This document shows, piece after piece, positions 1 through 8,798 of a DNA stretch of 47,603 bases. Both the position numbers and the translations under genes were made by a program. The stretch is from Sulfuricurvum sp. (GTDB taxonomy: Bacteria > Campylobacterota > Campylobacteria > Campylobacterales > Sulfurimonadaceae), in NCBI RefSeq assembly GCF_023229695.1, contig NZ_JALNYS010000012.1:58235-105837 (forward strand), written 5' to 3'. Within the stretch, counting starts at the first letter, position 1. Each line of letters starts with the position of its first letter. The notes under the pieces are model-generated. The model was given only the letters and a program-made list of their open reading frames with translations. It did no database searches and had not been told where the DNA came from.

Positions 1-2
1 GC

Positions 3-68
3 AACGATTTTTCAATTTCTCACATTGAACCCCGTCTAATCGCTCAAAAAATTCAGGAGCTTTTATGA
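3..68 (+). CDS. C-terminal end of an upstream gene, possibly heptosyltransferase
   Basis: One frame is open from the window edge to a TGA at 66-68 and gives 21 residues ending in KIQELL. Its stop overlaps the ATG of the acyltransferase in an ATGA arrangement, the usual sign of translational coupling. In Campylobacter jejuni a heptosyltransferase gene (waaC) precedes the lauroyl acyltransferase gene, from memory, so a waaC-like tail is plausible. The visible residues are too few to identify the family. The other two forward frames stop within the first 40 bases. Confidence 0.5.
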   Translation, partial: NDFSISHIEPRLIAQKIQELL

Positions 69-946
69 TTGCCTATCGCCTTTTTTTAGCCGTGGATACC
101 CTGTTGATGTTCTTTCCCCACCGGTGGCGCAAACGATTATTTACGGCTCTGGCTTCATTAGCCCATAAACTTGCCATCAAACGCAATCAGGTCATCCGCC
201 AAAACCTCTCTTTCGCCTTTGAAGAAACCCTGAAGGAAACGGATCAACGGGAAATTGAAGAGTATTGCTACCGGAATCTGGCTCTCAATTTGCTGCAAGT
301 GATGGAAAACCGCCGCAATACTCCCGAAGATTTGCACTCCAAAGTAACCTTCAAAAACCGTTCACCGGTCGATGCCATTTTAGCCAGAGGCGGGGGAATT
401 ATTTTTGTCTCCGCCCATTTTGGGAATTGGGAACTCGGCGGAGCTGCCCTCTCCTCGCTGATCACCCCCGTTACCTCGATCTACAAAGGGTTCAGCCGGA
501 GCGAATTTGATCCCTATCTCCTAGAAGCCCGAACCCATCACCGAATGGAACTCGCTGAAAAAAACGGTGCCCTCAAACATATTGCCAAAGGGCTTAAAAA
601 CAACCGCTCCGTTTTGTTGATGATCGATCAGGCAAGCAATGAACGTTACGGAGTCAATGTCGATTTTTTCGGTCATAAAACCTACCACTCCTCTAGCGCT
701 GCACAGCTGTCGGCAAAATTCAATGTTCCGATCGTCGGAGTTTACATTACCGGAGAGGATGAAGAGCACTACACGATCCGCTTTGAAGAACCGATCGAGG
801 TAAAGAGTGGCGATGACGCTTCGATCCTTGAAGCGACACAGCGTCAGGTTGTGGGACTCGAAAAAGCGATTCGGGCAAATCCGGAACTGTGGTTCTGGTG
901 CCACAAAAGATGGAAGGGAGAATATCCTGATATTTATGCGGGATAA
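65..946 (+). CDS. lpxL: Lipid A biosynthesis acyltransferase, LpxL/HtrB family
   Basis: Encodes 293 residues, the usual size for a Kdo-dependent lipid A late acyltransferase. These inner-membrane enzymes move an acyl chain from acyl-ACP to the Kdo-lipid A precursor. The HFGNWE motif near residue 118 carries the catalytic His and acidic residue of the family, and a hydrophobic basic N-terminus fits the membrane anchor. A second conserved area lies near 190-205 (LMIDQAS, then VDFFGH). The ATG at 65 overlaps the stop of the preceding gene. The last 13 bases overlap the tail of the convergent dUTPase gene. LpxL versus LpxM cannot be separated without alignment. Confidence 0.9.
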   Translation: MIAYRLFLAVDTLLMFFPHRWRKRLFTALASLAHKLAIKRNQVIRQNLSFAFEETLKETDQREIEEYCYRNLALNLLQVMENRRNTPEDLHSKVTFKNRSPVDAILARGGGIIFVSAHFGNWELGGAALSSLITPVTSIYKGFSRSEFDPYLLEARTHHRMELAEKNGALKHIAKGLKNNRSVLLMIDQASNERYGVNVDFFGHKTYHSSSAAQLSAKFNVPIVGVYITGEDEEHYTIRFEEPIEVKSGDDASILEATQRQVVGLEKAIRANPELWFWCHKRWKGEYPDIYAG

Positions 947-1620
947 GCTTTTTTCAGCACTTCATAGAGTGCCTCAGGTGTTAAATCGGGATCGTTTTCC
1001 CAGGCCAGTTTCATTACCGCGTTATCTTCTTGCCCGTTCCAAATTTTAATGTAATGTCCCTCCTTATACCCGTGATCTTGACGAAATTGATTAAGAATAT
1101 TCTTCCCAACATACAAACGGTACAACTGGGTTATATTCAATCCCCCCAAATAAACTAGCTCAAAAAATTCTTCAATCATAGCGCCGATCATCTCAGGAGA
1201 TATCGGAATCAGCGAAAGACGCATAACATTTTCGATTTTCACCATCAAAAGGTCATCACTCCCGAAAGAAAGCGATTTATCGGTGCTTAATTTCGTATAC
1301 TCAGGGGTCTGTGAAATTCTTTTGGCCAGTTCCTCGATGGTTTCCGCACCGTTATTATGGGTAAACTCCAGAACCAAACTCATAATAAAATGCCACACAT
1401 CGACAATTTCGATTTGTAAATTGTCATAATCGGTCGTCTGGGCAATACTTTTCCAATGTTTCCATCCGAAAGAGTCAATCATCTCGGCCGATTCCATCGT
1501 GATACAGCGGCGCCAGTTGATTTTTTTACCATGTTTGGTCACCCCTTTTTCCCAACCCTCGCCGTTGGTCGCATCATTAAGCTTCTGCTGAAGTTCAAGC
1601 ATACATAAAAGTTTATTCAT
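934..1620 (-). CDS. dut: Dimeric dUTP diphosphatase (all-alpha NTP-PPase)
   Basis: A 228-residue protein of the all-alpha dimeric dUTPase family, which hydrolyses dUTP to dUMP and pyrophosphate. It is unrelated in fold to the trimeric enzyme and is the form typical of Campylobacter. The metal-binding signature is visible as ESAEMID followed by WKHWK (about residues 43-57) and EIVDVWHF (about 71-78), supplying the clustered acidic residues. AAAGGA lies upstream of the ATG. It reads in the same direction as hsdR after a 51-bp gap but is a housekeeping gene, so it probably marks the chromosomal border of the restriction island. It converges on and slightly overlaps lpxL. Confidence 0.88.
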   Translation of the reverse strand: MNKLLCMLELQQKLNDATNGEGWEKGVTKHGKKINWRRCITMESAEMIDSFGWKHWKSIAQTTDYDNLQIEIVDVWHFIMSLVLEFTHNNGAETIEELAKRISQTPEYTKLSTDKSLSFGSDDLLMVKIENVMRLSLIPISPEMIGAMIEEFFELVYLGGLNITQLYRLYVGKNILNQFRQDHGYKEGHYIKIWNGQEDNAVMKLAWENDPDLTPEALYEVLKKAYPA

Positions 1621-1671
1621 TATCTCTATCCTTTAAAAAGTTTCGAATTATACGTTAAATTAAAAAAAATG

Positions 1672-4005
1672 TTACGCCGCTCGCTGTTGATAGAGATATT
1701 TTTGAAAGTCGATAAACAGTGAGCTGATTGTTGCGACTTCGCCCAACTCCTCCTGCGCATCTTGCAGGGATTGGTATTTGTTCGTAAGGAGAATCGGCAG
1801 TTTCTCCTGATCGAGTTCATCCACCCCCGTCTCGATGTATTTGCTGAGGACGAATTCGATGAACTCTTTTTGTTTGTCGCTCAGAAGTGCAAAAATCGTC
1901 GCTTGGGCGGCGGCGACACGTGCTTCGCGTGACATCGGGACAGTATCGCTGTTAAAGACATATTCCAACACATCGAACAAATCGCTTTTCTCCGCATCGA
2001 TGAGTTTTTGAAGCGTCCCCAACTCTTCTCGCCCGAAACCTGCTTCACCCAGTTTTTCGAGCAAAATTCTCCGCGTCAGAGGATTGCTCCACAGCGTTCG
2101 CAGCTCCTCTTCGGTTGTGAAAAACTCAGGGAGTGCGCCGAAGAGGTTTTCTAAAAACTCCTCCACTGAGATCGGCTTGCCATCCGCACTCCAAAACGAG
2201 GTGGACATCATGTGCTGAATTTCCCGCTCTTTGTCGTCGCGCAGTTTGATTTTGATTTTTGTGCGTCTCTCACCTGCTTCCCCCACATCAGCATTACCCG
2301 TAGATTCTTGAGGCTCACTCGGCTCTTTAGGAGGTTTAGGGACTGACGGAGATTCCGGTTCCAACGGTTCACCGTCCCATTCGGGATCGGCGAAATGGTG
2401 ATACGCATCGACGAAATCATAAATCGTAAAAAACTCTTTCCCCTCAAACAACCGTGTACCCCGCCCGACGATTTGTTTGAACTCGATCATCGAGTTGACG
2501 GGACGCATTAACACAATATTGCGGATATTACGTGCATCGACCCCCGTGGAGAGCTTTTGGGAGGTGGTCAAGATGGTGGGGATCATTTTCTCGTTGTCTT
2601 GAAACTCTCGTAAAAACTGCTCGCCGATAGCTCCATCATTGGCGGTGACACGGACGCAGTAGTTCGGTTCTTTGCTCTTTTTCATCTGATTGACCAAATC
2701 GCGAACCGCAGCCGCGTGATCTTGGGTGGCGCAAAAGATAATCGCCTTTTCGTTTTGGTTCGCTTCGTCCATGTATATCTTAATTCGCTTCGCTTCGCGC
2801 GCGGTTATCTCGATAATCTTGTTAAAATCGGGTTCAGTATAGAGTTTCCCCTCTTCGATCTCCCCTTCGATGATTGTGTCGTCGCTCGTGTAGATGTAGT
2901 CATCGAGGGTCGTTTTGATCCGTTTGACTTTAAAAGGGGTGAGGAAACCGTCGTTGATCCCCTCTTTGAGTGAGTAGATATAGACGGGTTCGCCGAAATA
3001 GCGGTACGTGTCTACGTTGTCTTTACGTTTTGGTGTGGCGGTGAGTCCCAGCTGAACCGCAGGGGAGAAATACTCCAAAATCCCTCTCCAGTTCCCCTCA
3101 TCGTTCGCACCGCCGCGATGACACTCATCGATAATGATAAAGTCAAAATAGTCTTTCGGATACTCCCCGAAATAAGGAGCCGCCCTCCCCTCGCTATCCG
3201 TTCCGCTCATGAAGGTTTGAAAGATGGTGAAAAAGATACTCCCGTTCGTCGGTGCGCGTCCATTGCGGCGTATTTCATCGGGTTTGATCCGCACGAGGGC
3301 ATCGTCGGGAAATGCCGAAAAAGCATTGAACGCCTGATCTGCTAAAATATTACGGTCAGCTAAGAACAGGATGCGCGGTCGTCGGCTCCCATCACGGCGA
3401 AGATTCCAACGGGTTTGAAAAAGTTTCCACGCGATCTGAAACGCGATAAAGGTTTTCCCCGTCCCCGTAGCAAGGGTGAGCAATACGCGCGGTGCGTTGT
3501 TAGCAACCGCTTCGAGGGTTTTATTGACAGCAATCTCCTGATAGTAGCGCGCCCCCTTCGTCCCACCGACATTCTCAAACGGTACGGCACTAAACTTCTC
3601 CCGCCAATCGTTTTGCTCCGCGTACGTTTTATTCCAAAGCTCTTCAGGGGTCGGATAACGTTCCACCAGAGCTTCCGCACCGCTCTTCATACAGATGCTG
3701 TAAATCTCTTTGCCGTTGGTAGCATAGGTGGTGTCGAGTTTGAGCTTATCGGCGTACTGTTTGGCTTGCGCCACCCCTTCACCCACACTTAGTCCGCTTC
3801 GTTTGGCTTCGATAACGGCGAGTTTGATCCCTTTGTACGAGAGGACATAATCGGCGCGGAGCAGTTTGCTACGAGTGCCTCCCGTTTGGATTTTACCGGC
3901 AGTTATGGGATGATTTCTAAAAACTCGTGAACCTTCAACTACTCCCCATCCCGATGCGAGAAGCATAGGATCGATCAGTTCGGCTCTCGTTTCGTCTTCG
4001 TTCAT
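1672..4005 (-). CDS. hsdR: Type I restriction enzyme, R subunit (EcoEI-like)
   Basis: The 777-residue motor and nuclease subunit of a type I restriction complex. The N-terminal PD-(D/E)xK nuclease is seen as D52 and E66-A-K68. The SF2 translocase follows with Walker A ATGTGKT (179-185) and the DEAD-type box DECH (293-296), then a helicase C domain with VGRGTR near 515-520. A proline- and glutamate-rich linker (about 545-575) leads to a C-terminal domain of the EcoEI R type. Length and motif order fit an intact enzyme. It is the last gene of the island, separated from hsdS by two accessory genes, and starts 14 bases after the DUF4411 stop. Its base composition is less AT-rich than the accessory genes upstream. 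Confidence 0.95.
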   Translation of the reverse strand: MNEDETRAELIDPMLLASGWGVVEGSRVFRNHPITAGKIQTGGTRSKLLRADYVLSYKGIKLAVIEAKRSGLSVGEGVAQAKQYADKLKLDTTYATNGKEIYSICMKSGAEALVERYPTPEELWNKTYAEQNDWREKFSAVPFENVGGTKGARYYQEIAVNKTLEAVANNAPRVLLTLATGTGKTFIAFQIAWKLFQTRWNLRRDGSRRPRILFLADRNILADQAFNAFSAFPDDALVRIKPDEIRRNGRAPTNGSIFFTIFQTFMSGTDSEGRAAPYFGEYPKDYFDFIIIDECHRGGANDEGNWRGILEYFSPAVQLGLTATPKRKDNVDTYRYFGEPVYIYSLKEGINDGFLTPFKVKRIKTTLDDYIYTSDDTIIEGEIEEGKLYTEPDFNKIIEITAREAKRIKIYMDEANQNEKAIIFCATQDHAAAVRDLVNQMKKSKEPNYCVRVTANDGAIGEQFLREFQDNEKMIPTILTTSQKLSTGVDARNIRNIVLMRPVNSMIEFKQIVGRGTRLFEGKEFFTIYDFVDAYHHFADPEWDGEPLEPESPSVPKPPKEPSEPQESTGNADVGEAGERRTKIKIKLRDDKEREIQHMMSTSFWSADGKPISVEEFLENLFGALPEFFTTEEELRTLWSNPLTRRILLEKLGEAGFGREELGTLQKLIDAEKSDLFDVLEYVFNSDTVPMSREARVAAAQATIFALLSDKQKEFIEFVLSKYIETGVDELDQEKLPILLTNKYQSLQDAQEELGEVATISSLFIDFQKYLYQQRAA

Positions 4006-4019
4006 CCACTTCCCTTTAG

Positions 4020-4487
4020 TTATTCTTTAAGAAGATTAATAAAACTTTTACAAGGAACATTTACTTCAGCCAAAGCACATACAGCAGGAATTTTATAATT
4101 TGATTTTTTTGGAGGTAATATAAGTTGTCTTGCTTCTTCAGTAATTAAAATGGAATTATAGATTTTCGCAATTGAAATAATAAAAAGGTCATTTTCACCA
4201 ACACCTTTTGTATATGCTTCTTCTTCTATTTCTAATAATATTTTTATGGCTTGTGCGTGCAATATAGCATCAGCGGACAATGGATGTATCTCTGCATTAT
4301 GACTTTTAAGCCATTCGCCACATTCTGGGATTTTATTATTTATTTCAACAAATGCAATTTGTGAAAAAACAAAGTTTTTTTCTTGAATTTGCTCTGCAAA
4401 CCATTCCCATAAGGCGTTAAAATGTGGATTTTCAATTGGGTAGTTATCCCATGCATGAATCATTGACGATGCATCAAAGCTATACAT
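4020..4487 (-). CDS. DUF4411 family PIN-like protein, probable toxin
   Basis: About 155 residues. The N-terminus YSFDASSMIHAW and the later GVGENDLFIISIAK fit the acidic pattern of DUF4411, a PIN-domain-like family, and PIN proteins are usually metal-dependent RNases. I place the start at the ATG at 4487 because GGAG stands six bases before it, rather than at the in-frame ATG at 4508, which has no such site. It overlaps the end of the ImmA/IrrE gene by eight bases. DUF4411 genes are commonly paired with ImmA/IrrE genes, so the two probably form one toxin-antitoxin-like unit. RNase activity is inferred from the fold family, not shown here. Confidence 0.8.
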   Translation of the reverse strand: MYSFDASSMIHAWDNYPIENPHFNALWEWFAEQIQEKNFVFSQIAFVEINNKIPECGEWLKSHNAEIHPLSADAILHAQAIKILLEIEEEAYTKGVGENDLFIISIAKIYNSILITEEARQLILPPKKSNYKIPAVCALAEVNVPCKSFINLLKE

Positions 4488-5631
4488 ATTGCTCCAGTTT
4501 TCGCACATCGGTAATTTTTAGATTGTCCAAATAAGTACTGGCTTTGGCTAGAGTAATAAGGTTATTGTGAAACGCATCAAGCACGGTACAAACATATGGC
4601 TTACCAAACATATTGATAGGTTCTCTGTGTCGGTACTGTCTTGGAATTGGTTTTGATTCAAGTTGTTGTATTTTTTCGCTTTGTTCTTTTTTGTAATTCC
4701 TGTAATCTTGATAAGCTTTTTGATGAATCATATTGTTCGTCAACAATCTCATTAAGATTGCCTCACCACTTACACACCACTTTTTTTTAAACCCATCCAA
4801 ATAGCTATCATAACTTACTATTTCCATGCGCAAAAGCGTACCAATATCTATTTGATTTAAAAAGCTATCAGGTATTAATAGATTACCCGCAAATTCATTT
4901 GCCTCTTTTTCTCTTCCTTGGTAGTGGTAGAAGTTTTCTTCATTATCAATAGAACTCTCTTTGTGCAACAGTAGATGCGCTAGCTCATGCATGAGGGTAA
5001 ATGCCTGTGCGCCGTCACTTTGCTTTTTGATAACAATGATTGGCATAACATCGTAGTAAAGAGAAAAACCTCGCACATGCTCGCTTTTTTCAATCTGCCA
5101 TTTACCGTTATAGCCATTAGATACAAAAACCAGTATCCCTTTGTTTTCAACTGCGTGACGCAACTCATCAAAACCATATTTTAGAGGCAAATCTAGCCAT
5201 TGGCGTATATTTGCACTGATTTGTTTTATATCTTTTGTATTTAACGCAAGTTTGGAATGCCAATTTTCTTCGACAGGTTCTTTCAGGTCTTCTAATAGAT
5301 CGAGATAAACCCGTCTTTGTTTTTCAATACGCTCAATAAATGCTCTTAATTTAGGAGAATGTATAGGGGCTTGATTATTAATAGTGCGAAATTGGACAGA
5401 ATAAATTTTCTCTTCTTGAATGTCGGATGGATCGATAAAAAACAATAAGCTTCGCTTAAAAAAATTAGCTATTTTTTCCAATTGCTTAACACTCAAAACG
5501 GCTTGGCTTGCCATAGCTTGTTCAAGTGTTTGGTGGGATATGCTGATATCTTTAGATAAACTATCAATATCTATGCCTAATGTATCACAGCACCATTGTA
5601 AACGCTTTGGATTGATTTGTATTTTTTCCAT
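4480..5631 (-). CDS. HTH-ImmA/IrrE-type zinc metallopeptidase
   Basis: A 383-residue protein. Residues about 8-68 look like an XRE-type helix-turn-helix region (LSKDISISHQTLEQAM, then LSVKQLEKIANFFKRSL). The C-terminal half carries the gluzincin motif HELAH at 215-219 and the downstream EANEFA segment with probable third ligand E243, followed by LLIPDSF. This is the ImmA/IrrE layout, in which a protease cleaves a regulator after a stress signal. A long tail (about 290-383) is family-variable. Here it may act as antitoxin or sensor for the overlapping DUF4411 gene. It follows hsdS by 45 bases and is AT-rich compared with hsdM and hsdR. Its substrate is unknown. Confidence 0.85.
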   Translation of the reverse strand: MEKIQINPKRLQWCCDTLGIDIDSLSKDISISHQTLEQAMASQAVLSVKQLEKIANFFKRSLLFFIDPSDIQEEKIYSVQFRTINNQAPIHSPKLRAFIERIEKQRRVYLDLLEDLKEPVEENWHSKLALNTKDIKQISANIRQWLDLPLKYGFDELRHAVENKGILVFVSNGYNGKWQIEKSEHVRGFSLYYDVMPIIVIKKQSDGAQAFTLMHELAHLLLHKESSIDNEENFYHYQGREKEANEFAGNLLIPDSFLNQIDIGTLLRMEIVSYDSYLDGFKKKWCVSGEAILMRLLTNNMIHQKAYQDYRNYKKEQSEKIQQLESKPIPRQYRHREPINMFGKPYVCTVLDAFHNNLITLAKASTYLDNLKITDVRKLEQYV

Positions 5632-5676
5632 AATGTAAATTGTATCTGATTTTGGATAATTTACTTCTGTATTTCA

Positions 5677-6843
5677 TCACAACTCCCCGTTAAACGCTTT
5701 TTGCAATATACTTTTTTTTAATTCCTCTAAGTTATCTATTTTCTGCTGATAAATCGCTTCGAGGCGTTTGGTTTCGGTGGAGAGGAGATCGAGTTTTTGG
5801 ACGATGGTTTGTTGTTCAGATAATCCTGAAAGATTATATATTTTAAAAGCTCTGATGTCTTTCATATTAACATGTTCAACCGTTGCCCCTGTGGAATGAG
5901 ACAGTAATTGTTCCTGCACATCCTTCGAAAGAATTAAATACGCTAAAAACTTAGATACCAATTTAGACTTTTTAGGTCTAATCAGTACGGTTCTTTGCCC
6001 TAAACATACTTTAATATTTTCTGGAATTACGGCAATATTTCCGGCTGGAGCTTCCCTTGCTAAAATCAAATCATCTGCTTGCGGTATTGCTCGCCTTGTC
6101 CATGCATTGTATGTTTCTTCAGACACCCTATTTACATTATCTAAAATTAAAACACCTTTACCAATATTTGGAGTTCGAATCGAGGGATAGCCAGTATCTT
6201 GAGTAGGTGCAGTTTTATGCTCACAATCAACTATTAACTCACAAAGACTATCCAATGTTTCAAATAGAGAACCATGTACTTTATTTTCAAACACACTTTG
6301 CAAATAAGAGTCGAAAAGCTCTTTTGCATTTTTAAGGTTCTGCTCTGCATTGGCTTTTGCACGCTCTATTGCGCTAAAGGCTTCATCTAAAATGGCGACG
6401 ATTCGTTGTTGTTCGGGGAGTGGGGGAAGAGGGATTTCAATAGCTTCAATTTGTGCTTTATTGATCGAATTAAAAACTGCACCAGTATTTCCAATAATTT
6501 CATTTTCGTGTTTCAATAAAAAATTAAAGAGAAATTCTTTATCTATCAATTTTCCTGCTCTGATAGCGGCAAGACCACGACCGATACAAATTTTTTGAGT
6601 TGAAAAATTTATTGGACCAACTGGAGCACGAACAGACATTAAAATATCATTCGCTTCTGCTTCTTTTGTTATTTTAGTAGTCCATGTCGTTGGTTCACCA
6701 ATAAATTTGTCAGAAAATTCTTTCTTGCCTTGATAAAATGCTAAGCCTTGCGCTTCAGAATTATAATATTTGCCCTCAGGCGATTGACCAGCAATTACCT
6801 TACAAATCTCACCCAGCTTTTTTACTTCCCACCCCTGCTTCAT
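5677..6843 (-). CDS. hsdS: Type I restriction enzyme, specificity subunit
   Basis: About 388 residues that choose the methylation and cleavage site. Two target recognition domains are each followed by a conserved helical spacer: the first TRD runs to about residue 140 and ends in IPLPPLPEQQRIVAILDEAFSAI, the second runs from about 195 to 340 and ends in LSEQQTIVQKLD and ILQKAFNGEL. This two-TRD layout is that of a bipartite recognition site, whose sequence cannot be read from the protein. The ATG at 6843 is preferred over the in-frame TTG at 6849 because AAGAG lies at a suitable distance. The TRDs are AT-rich, as expected for exchanged domains. Confidence 0.93.
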   Translation of the reverse strand: MKQGWEVKKLGEICKVIAGQSPEGKYYNSEAQGLAFYQGKKEFSDKFIGEPTTWTTKITKEAEANDILMSVRAPVGPINFSTQKICIGRGLAAIRAGKLIDKEFLFNFLLKHENEIIGNTGAVFNSINKAQIEAIEIPLPPLPEQQRIVAILDEAFSAIERAKANAEQNLKNAKELFDSYLQSVFENKVHGSLFETLDSLCELIVDCEHKTAPTQDTGYPSIRTPNIGKGVLILDNVNRVSEETYNAWTRRAIPQADDLILAREAPAGNIAVIPENIKVCLGQRTVLIRPKKSKLVSKFLAYLILSKDVQEQLLSHSTGATVEHVNMKDIRAFKIYNLSGLSEQQTIVQKLDLLSTETKRLEAIYQQKIDNLEELKKSILQKAFNGEL

Positions 6844-6933
6844 CCGCAACTCTTTACTTTTGAATAGTTTTGCGTTAGAATACTCTCATAATTTCCTTCG
6901 GGACGCCCTTTGGTTCTGCCAAGGGGAGAAAAT

Positions 6934-7320
6934 CTACACATCTAACAAATCCTTGATTCTCAACTTTATGTTTTCAAAATCCTCTTTGCTTATCATGCCG
7001 ATCCGGTTTTCTAATCTTCGCGTATCAAACAATCTCCCCTGAACAACCAAAGCAGTACTTTTTTCTCCGTTCAATTCAAAACCGTAAAAAAAGCTCCCCT
7101 CTTTTGGCTGAGTCGATAACGGAACACCAAAAAAGATATTTTTTGAAAATCTTTTTACGATCAAAACAGGGCGTGAAAAAATATCCCCTTTTCCATTTTG
7201 TTCAAAACCAATATTTTCACCGATACTAGCCCAATAAACTTCTCTCTCTTTTGGAGTAATATATTTCTCTTTGCAATCAAGTTGTTTTTTAACTTCGTTC
7301 CACTCGTTGAATTTTTTCAT
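6934..7320 (-). CDS. PemK/MazF-type toxin-like protein embedded in the RM operon
   Basis: A 128-residue protein. After an N-terminal extension of about 28 residues come the PemK/MazF hallmarks: a GDIFSRPVLIV-type strand near 44-54, FFGVPLST near 66-73, and LVVQGRLFDTRRL near 91-103. MazF-type proteins are sequence-specific endoribonucleases. The ATG overlaps the hsdM stop by four bases, so it is translationally coupled to the methylase subunit. No antitoxin gene fits in the 90 bases before hsdS. The N-terminal extension is seen in PemK-like proteins annotated beside type I RM genes (from memory). The protein could be an active toxin restrained by Hsd subunits, or a non-toxic regulator. Confidence 0.82.
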   Translation of the reverse strand: MKKFNEWNEVKKQLDCKEKYITPKEREVYWASIGENIGFEQNGKGDIFSRPVLIVKRFSKNIFFGVPLSTQPKEGSFFYGFELNGEKSTALVVQGRLFDTRRLENRIGMISKEDFENIKLRIKDLLDV

Positions 7321-8771
7321 AGTAGTTCCAAAACCCTGCCCAAAATCTCCGCACTCTCATCATCGAGTGCTTTCATCTCTTCGAGTATCTCTTGCGGTTT
7401 TCGCAATGCCGCTTCTTCTTTTTTATTCGGATTTTTAGCACTCAGATCAAACGTGCTTTGGTCTATGTCGCGGACATCAACACTCCACGAGTTCTCAGAC
7501 TCCCCGAACGACTTTTGAAGCTCCACAAACTCCGCCAAATCTTTCTCATTGAGCGCGTTCGTTTTCCCCAGATTGCGATCCAAATTCAGCTGATAAAACC
7601 ACACCTTGCGTGTCGGAGCACCTTTTTCAAAAAACAAGACGACAGTTTTAACCCCCGCCCCCGTAAACGTCCCACCCGGCAAGTCGAGGACACTGTGAAG
7701 GTTACACTCTTCGAGGAGTTTTTTACGCAGTGCGACAGAGGCGTTGTCGGTGTTGCTCAAAAAGGTGTTTTTGATAACAACCCCCGCGCGACCCCCAGCT
7801 CGCAGAATCTTGATGAAATGTTGTAAAAACAGCGATGCCGTCTCTCCCGTTTTGATCGGGAAATTTTGCTGTACTTCGGCGCGCTCTTTTCCTCCAAACG
7901 GTGGGTTGGCGAGTACGACGTCGTAACGGTCTTTCTCTTGGATGTCATCGAGGTTGATCGCCAACGTGTTAGCGTGAACGATGTTCGGGGCTTCGATGCC
8001 GTGGAGGATCATGTTCATCGTCCCGATGATGTAGGCAAGGGATTTTTTCTCTTTGCCGTAGAAGGTCGTTTTTTGGAGGGTGAGCGTATCGCTCGTGGTG
8101 AGTTTTTTGCTGTGTTTTAGGTACTCGAACGCTTCGACCAAGAATCCCGCACTCCCTACGGCACCGTCGTAGATTTTTTGTCCGATTTCGGGGGCGACGA
8201 CGCGGACGATGGTTTTGATGAGGGGGCGGGGGGTGTAGTATTCGCCGCCGTTGCGTCCTGCGTTCCCCATGTTTTTGATCTTGTCCTCATAAAGGTGGCT
8301 CATTTCGTGTTTTTCGGCATGGGTGCGGAAACGTAGCTCGTCGATGCGGTTGATCACTTCACGGAGGTTATAGCCGCTTTGTACGCGGTTTTTGAGTTCG
8401 CTAAATATCTCACCGATCTTGTACTCGATGGTGTCGGCACTCTCGGCGTCGACTTTGAACTTTTTGAGATAGGGGAAGAGTTTATGATCGACGAAATCTT
8501 TGAGATCATCGCCACTCAATGCGGCATGATGATCGAGTTTGCCGTCCGCATCTTTGGGAGCTGCCCAGACATTCCAAAGAAATTCCCCGCTGATGATAGG
8601 GGTATAACTTTTGCCGCTCAATGCGGCGGCGGTGGCTTTATCTTTTTCCAAATCGTCGAGGTATTTGAGAAACAACACCCATGAGGTTTGCTCAACATAG
8701 TCGAGTTCGCTCCCGCATCCGGCGTCTTTGTGGAGAATATCGTCTATATTTTTAAAAGTTTGTTCAAACAT
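7317..8771 (-). CDS. hsdM: Type I restriction-modification system, M subunit
   Basis: A 484-residue N6-adenine methyltransferase subunit. An HsdM N-terminal helical domain covers about residues 1-130. The catalytic domain shows GGEYYTPRPLI, the SAM-binding motif DGAVGSAGFLVEA, and the amino-methylase motif NPPF within VVLANPPFGGKE. It combines with HsdS to form the modification enzyme and with HsdR to form the restricting complex. It is the first gene of the island. A TATAAT box lies about 32 bases upstream of the ATG on the minus strand, inside a palindrome shared with the divergent small gene. The island reads hsdM, pemK-like, hsdS, immA/irrE-like, DUF4411, hsdR. Confidence 0.95.
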   Translation of the reverse strand: MFEQTFKNIDDILHKDAGCGSELDYVEQTSWVLFLKYLDDLEKDKATAAALSGKSYTPIISGEFLWNVWAAPKDADGKLDHHAALSGDDLKDFVDHKLFPYLKKFKVDAESADTIEYKIGEIFSELKNRVQSGYNLREVINRIDELRFRTHAEKHEMSHLYEDKIKNMGNAGRNGGEYYTPRPLIKTIVRVVAPEIGQKIYDGAVGSAGFLVEAFEYLKHSKKLTTSDTLTLQKTTFYGKEKKSLAYIIGTMNMILHGIEAPNIVHANTLAINLDDIQEKDRYDVVLANPPFGGKERAEVQQNFPIKTGETASLFLQHFIKILRAGGRAGVVIKNTFLSNTDNASVALRKKLLEECNLHSVLDLPGGTFTGAGVKTVVLFFEKGAPTRKVWFYQLNLDRNLGKTNALNEKDLAEFVELQKSFGESENSWSVDVRDIDQSTFDLSAKNPNKKEEAALRKPQEILEEMKALDDESAEILGRVLELL

Positions 8772-8798
8772 GAGTTAGCGGATCCCTATGGAAATTGG

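Noticed and set aside
934..1620. dUTPase as a member of the defence island
   Set aside because: It is a housekeeping gene with its own ribosome site after a 51-bp AT-rich gap; treated as the island border.
6906..6926. 8-bp hairpin between the pemK-like gene and hsdS
   Set aside because: No T-run and no sign of an RNA gene; could be an mRNA stability element, but support is weak.
6850..6933. A small antitoxin gene for the PemK-like protein
   Set aside because: The gap is too short for a MazE-type protein and no frame starts with a ribosome site and continues.
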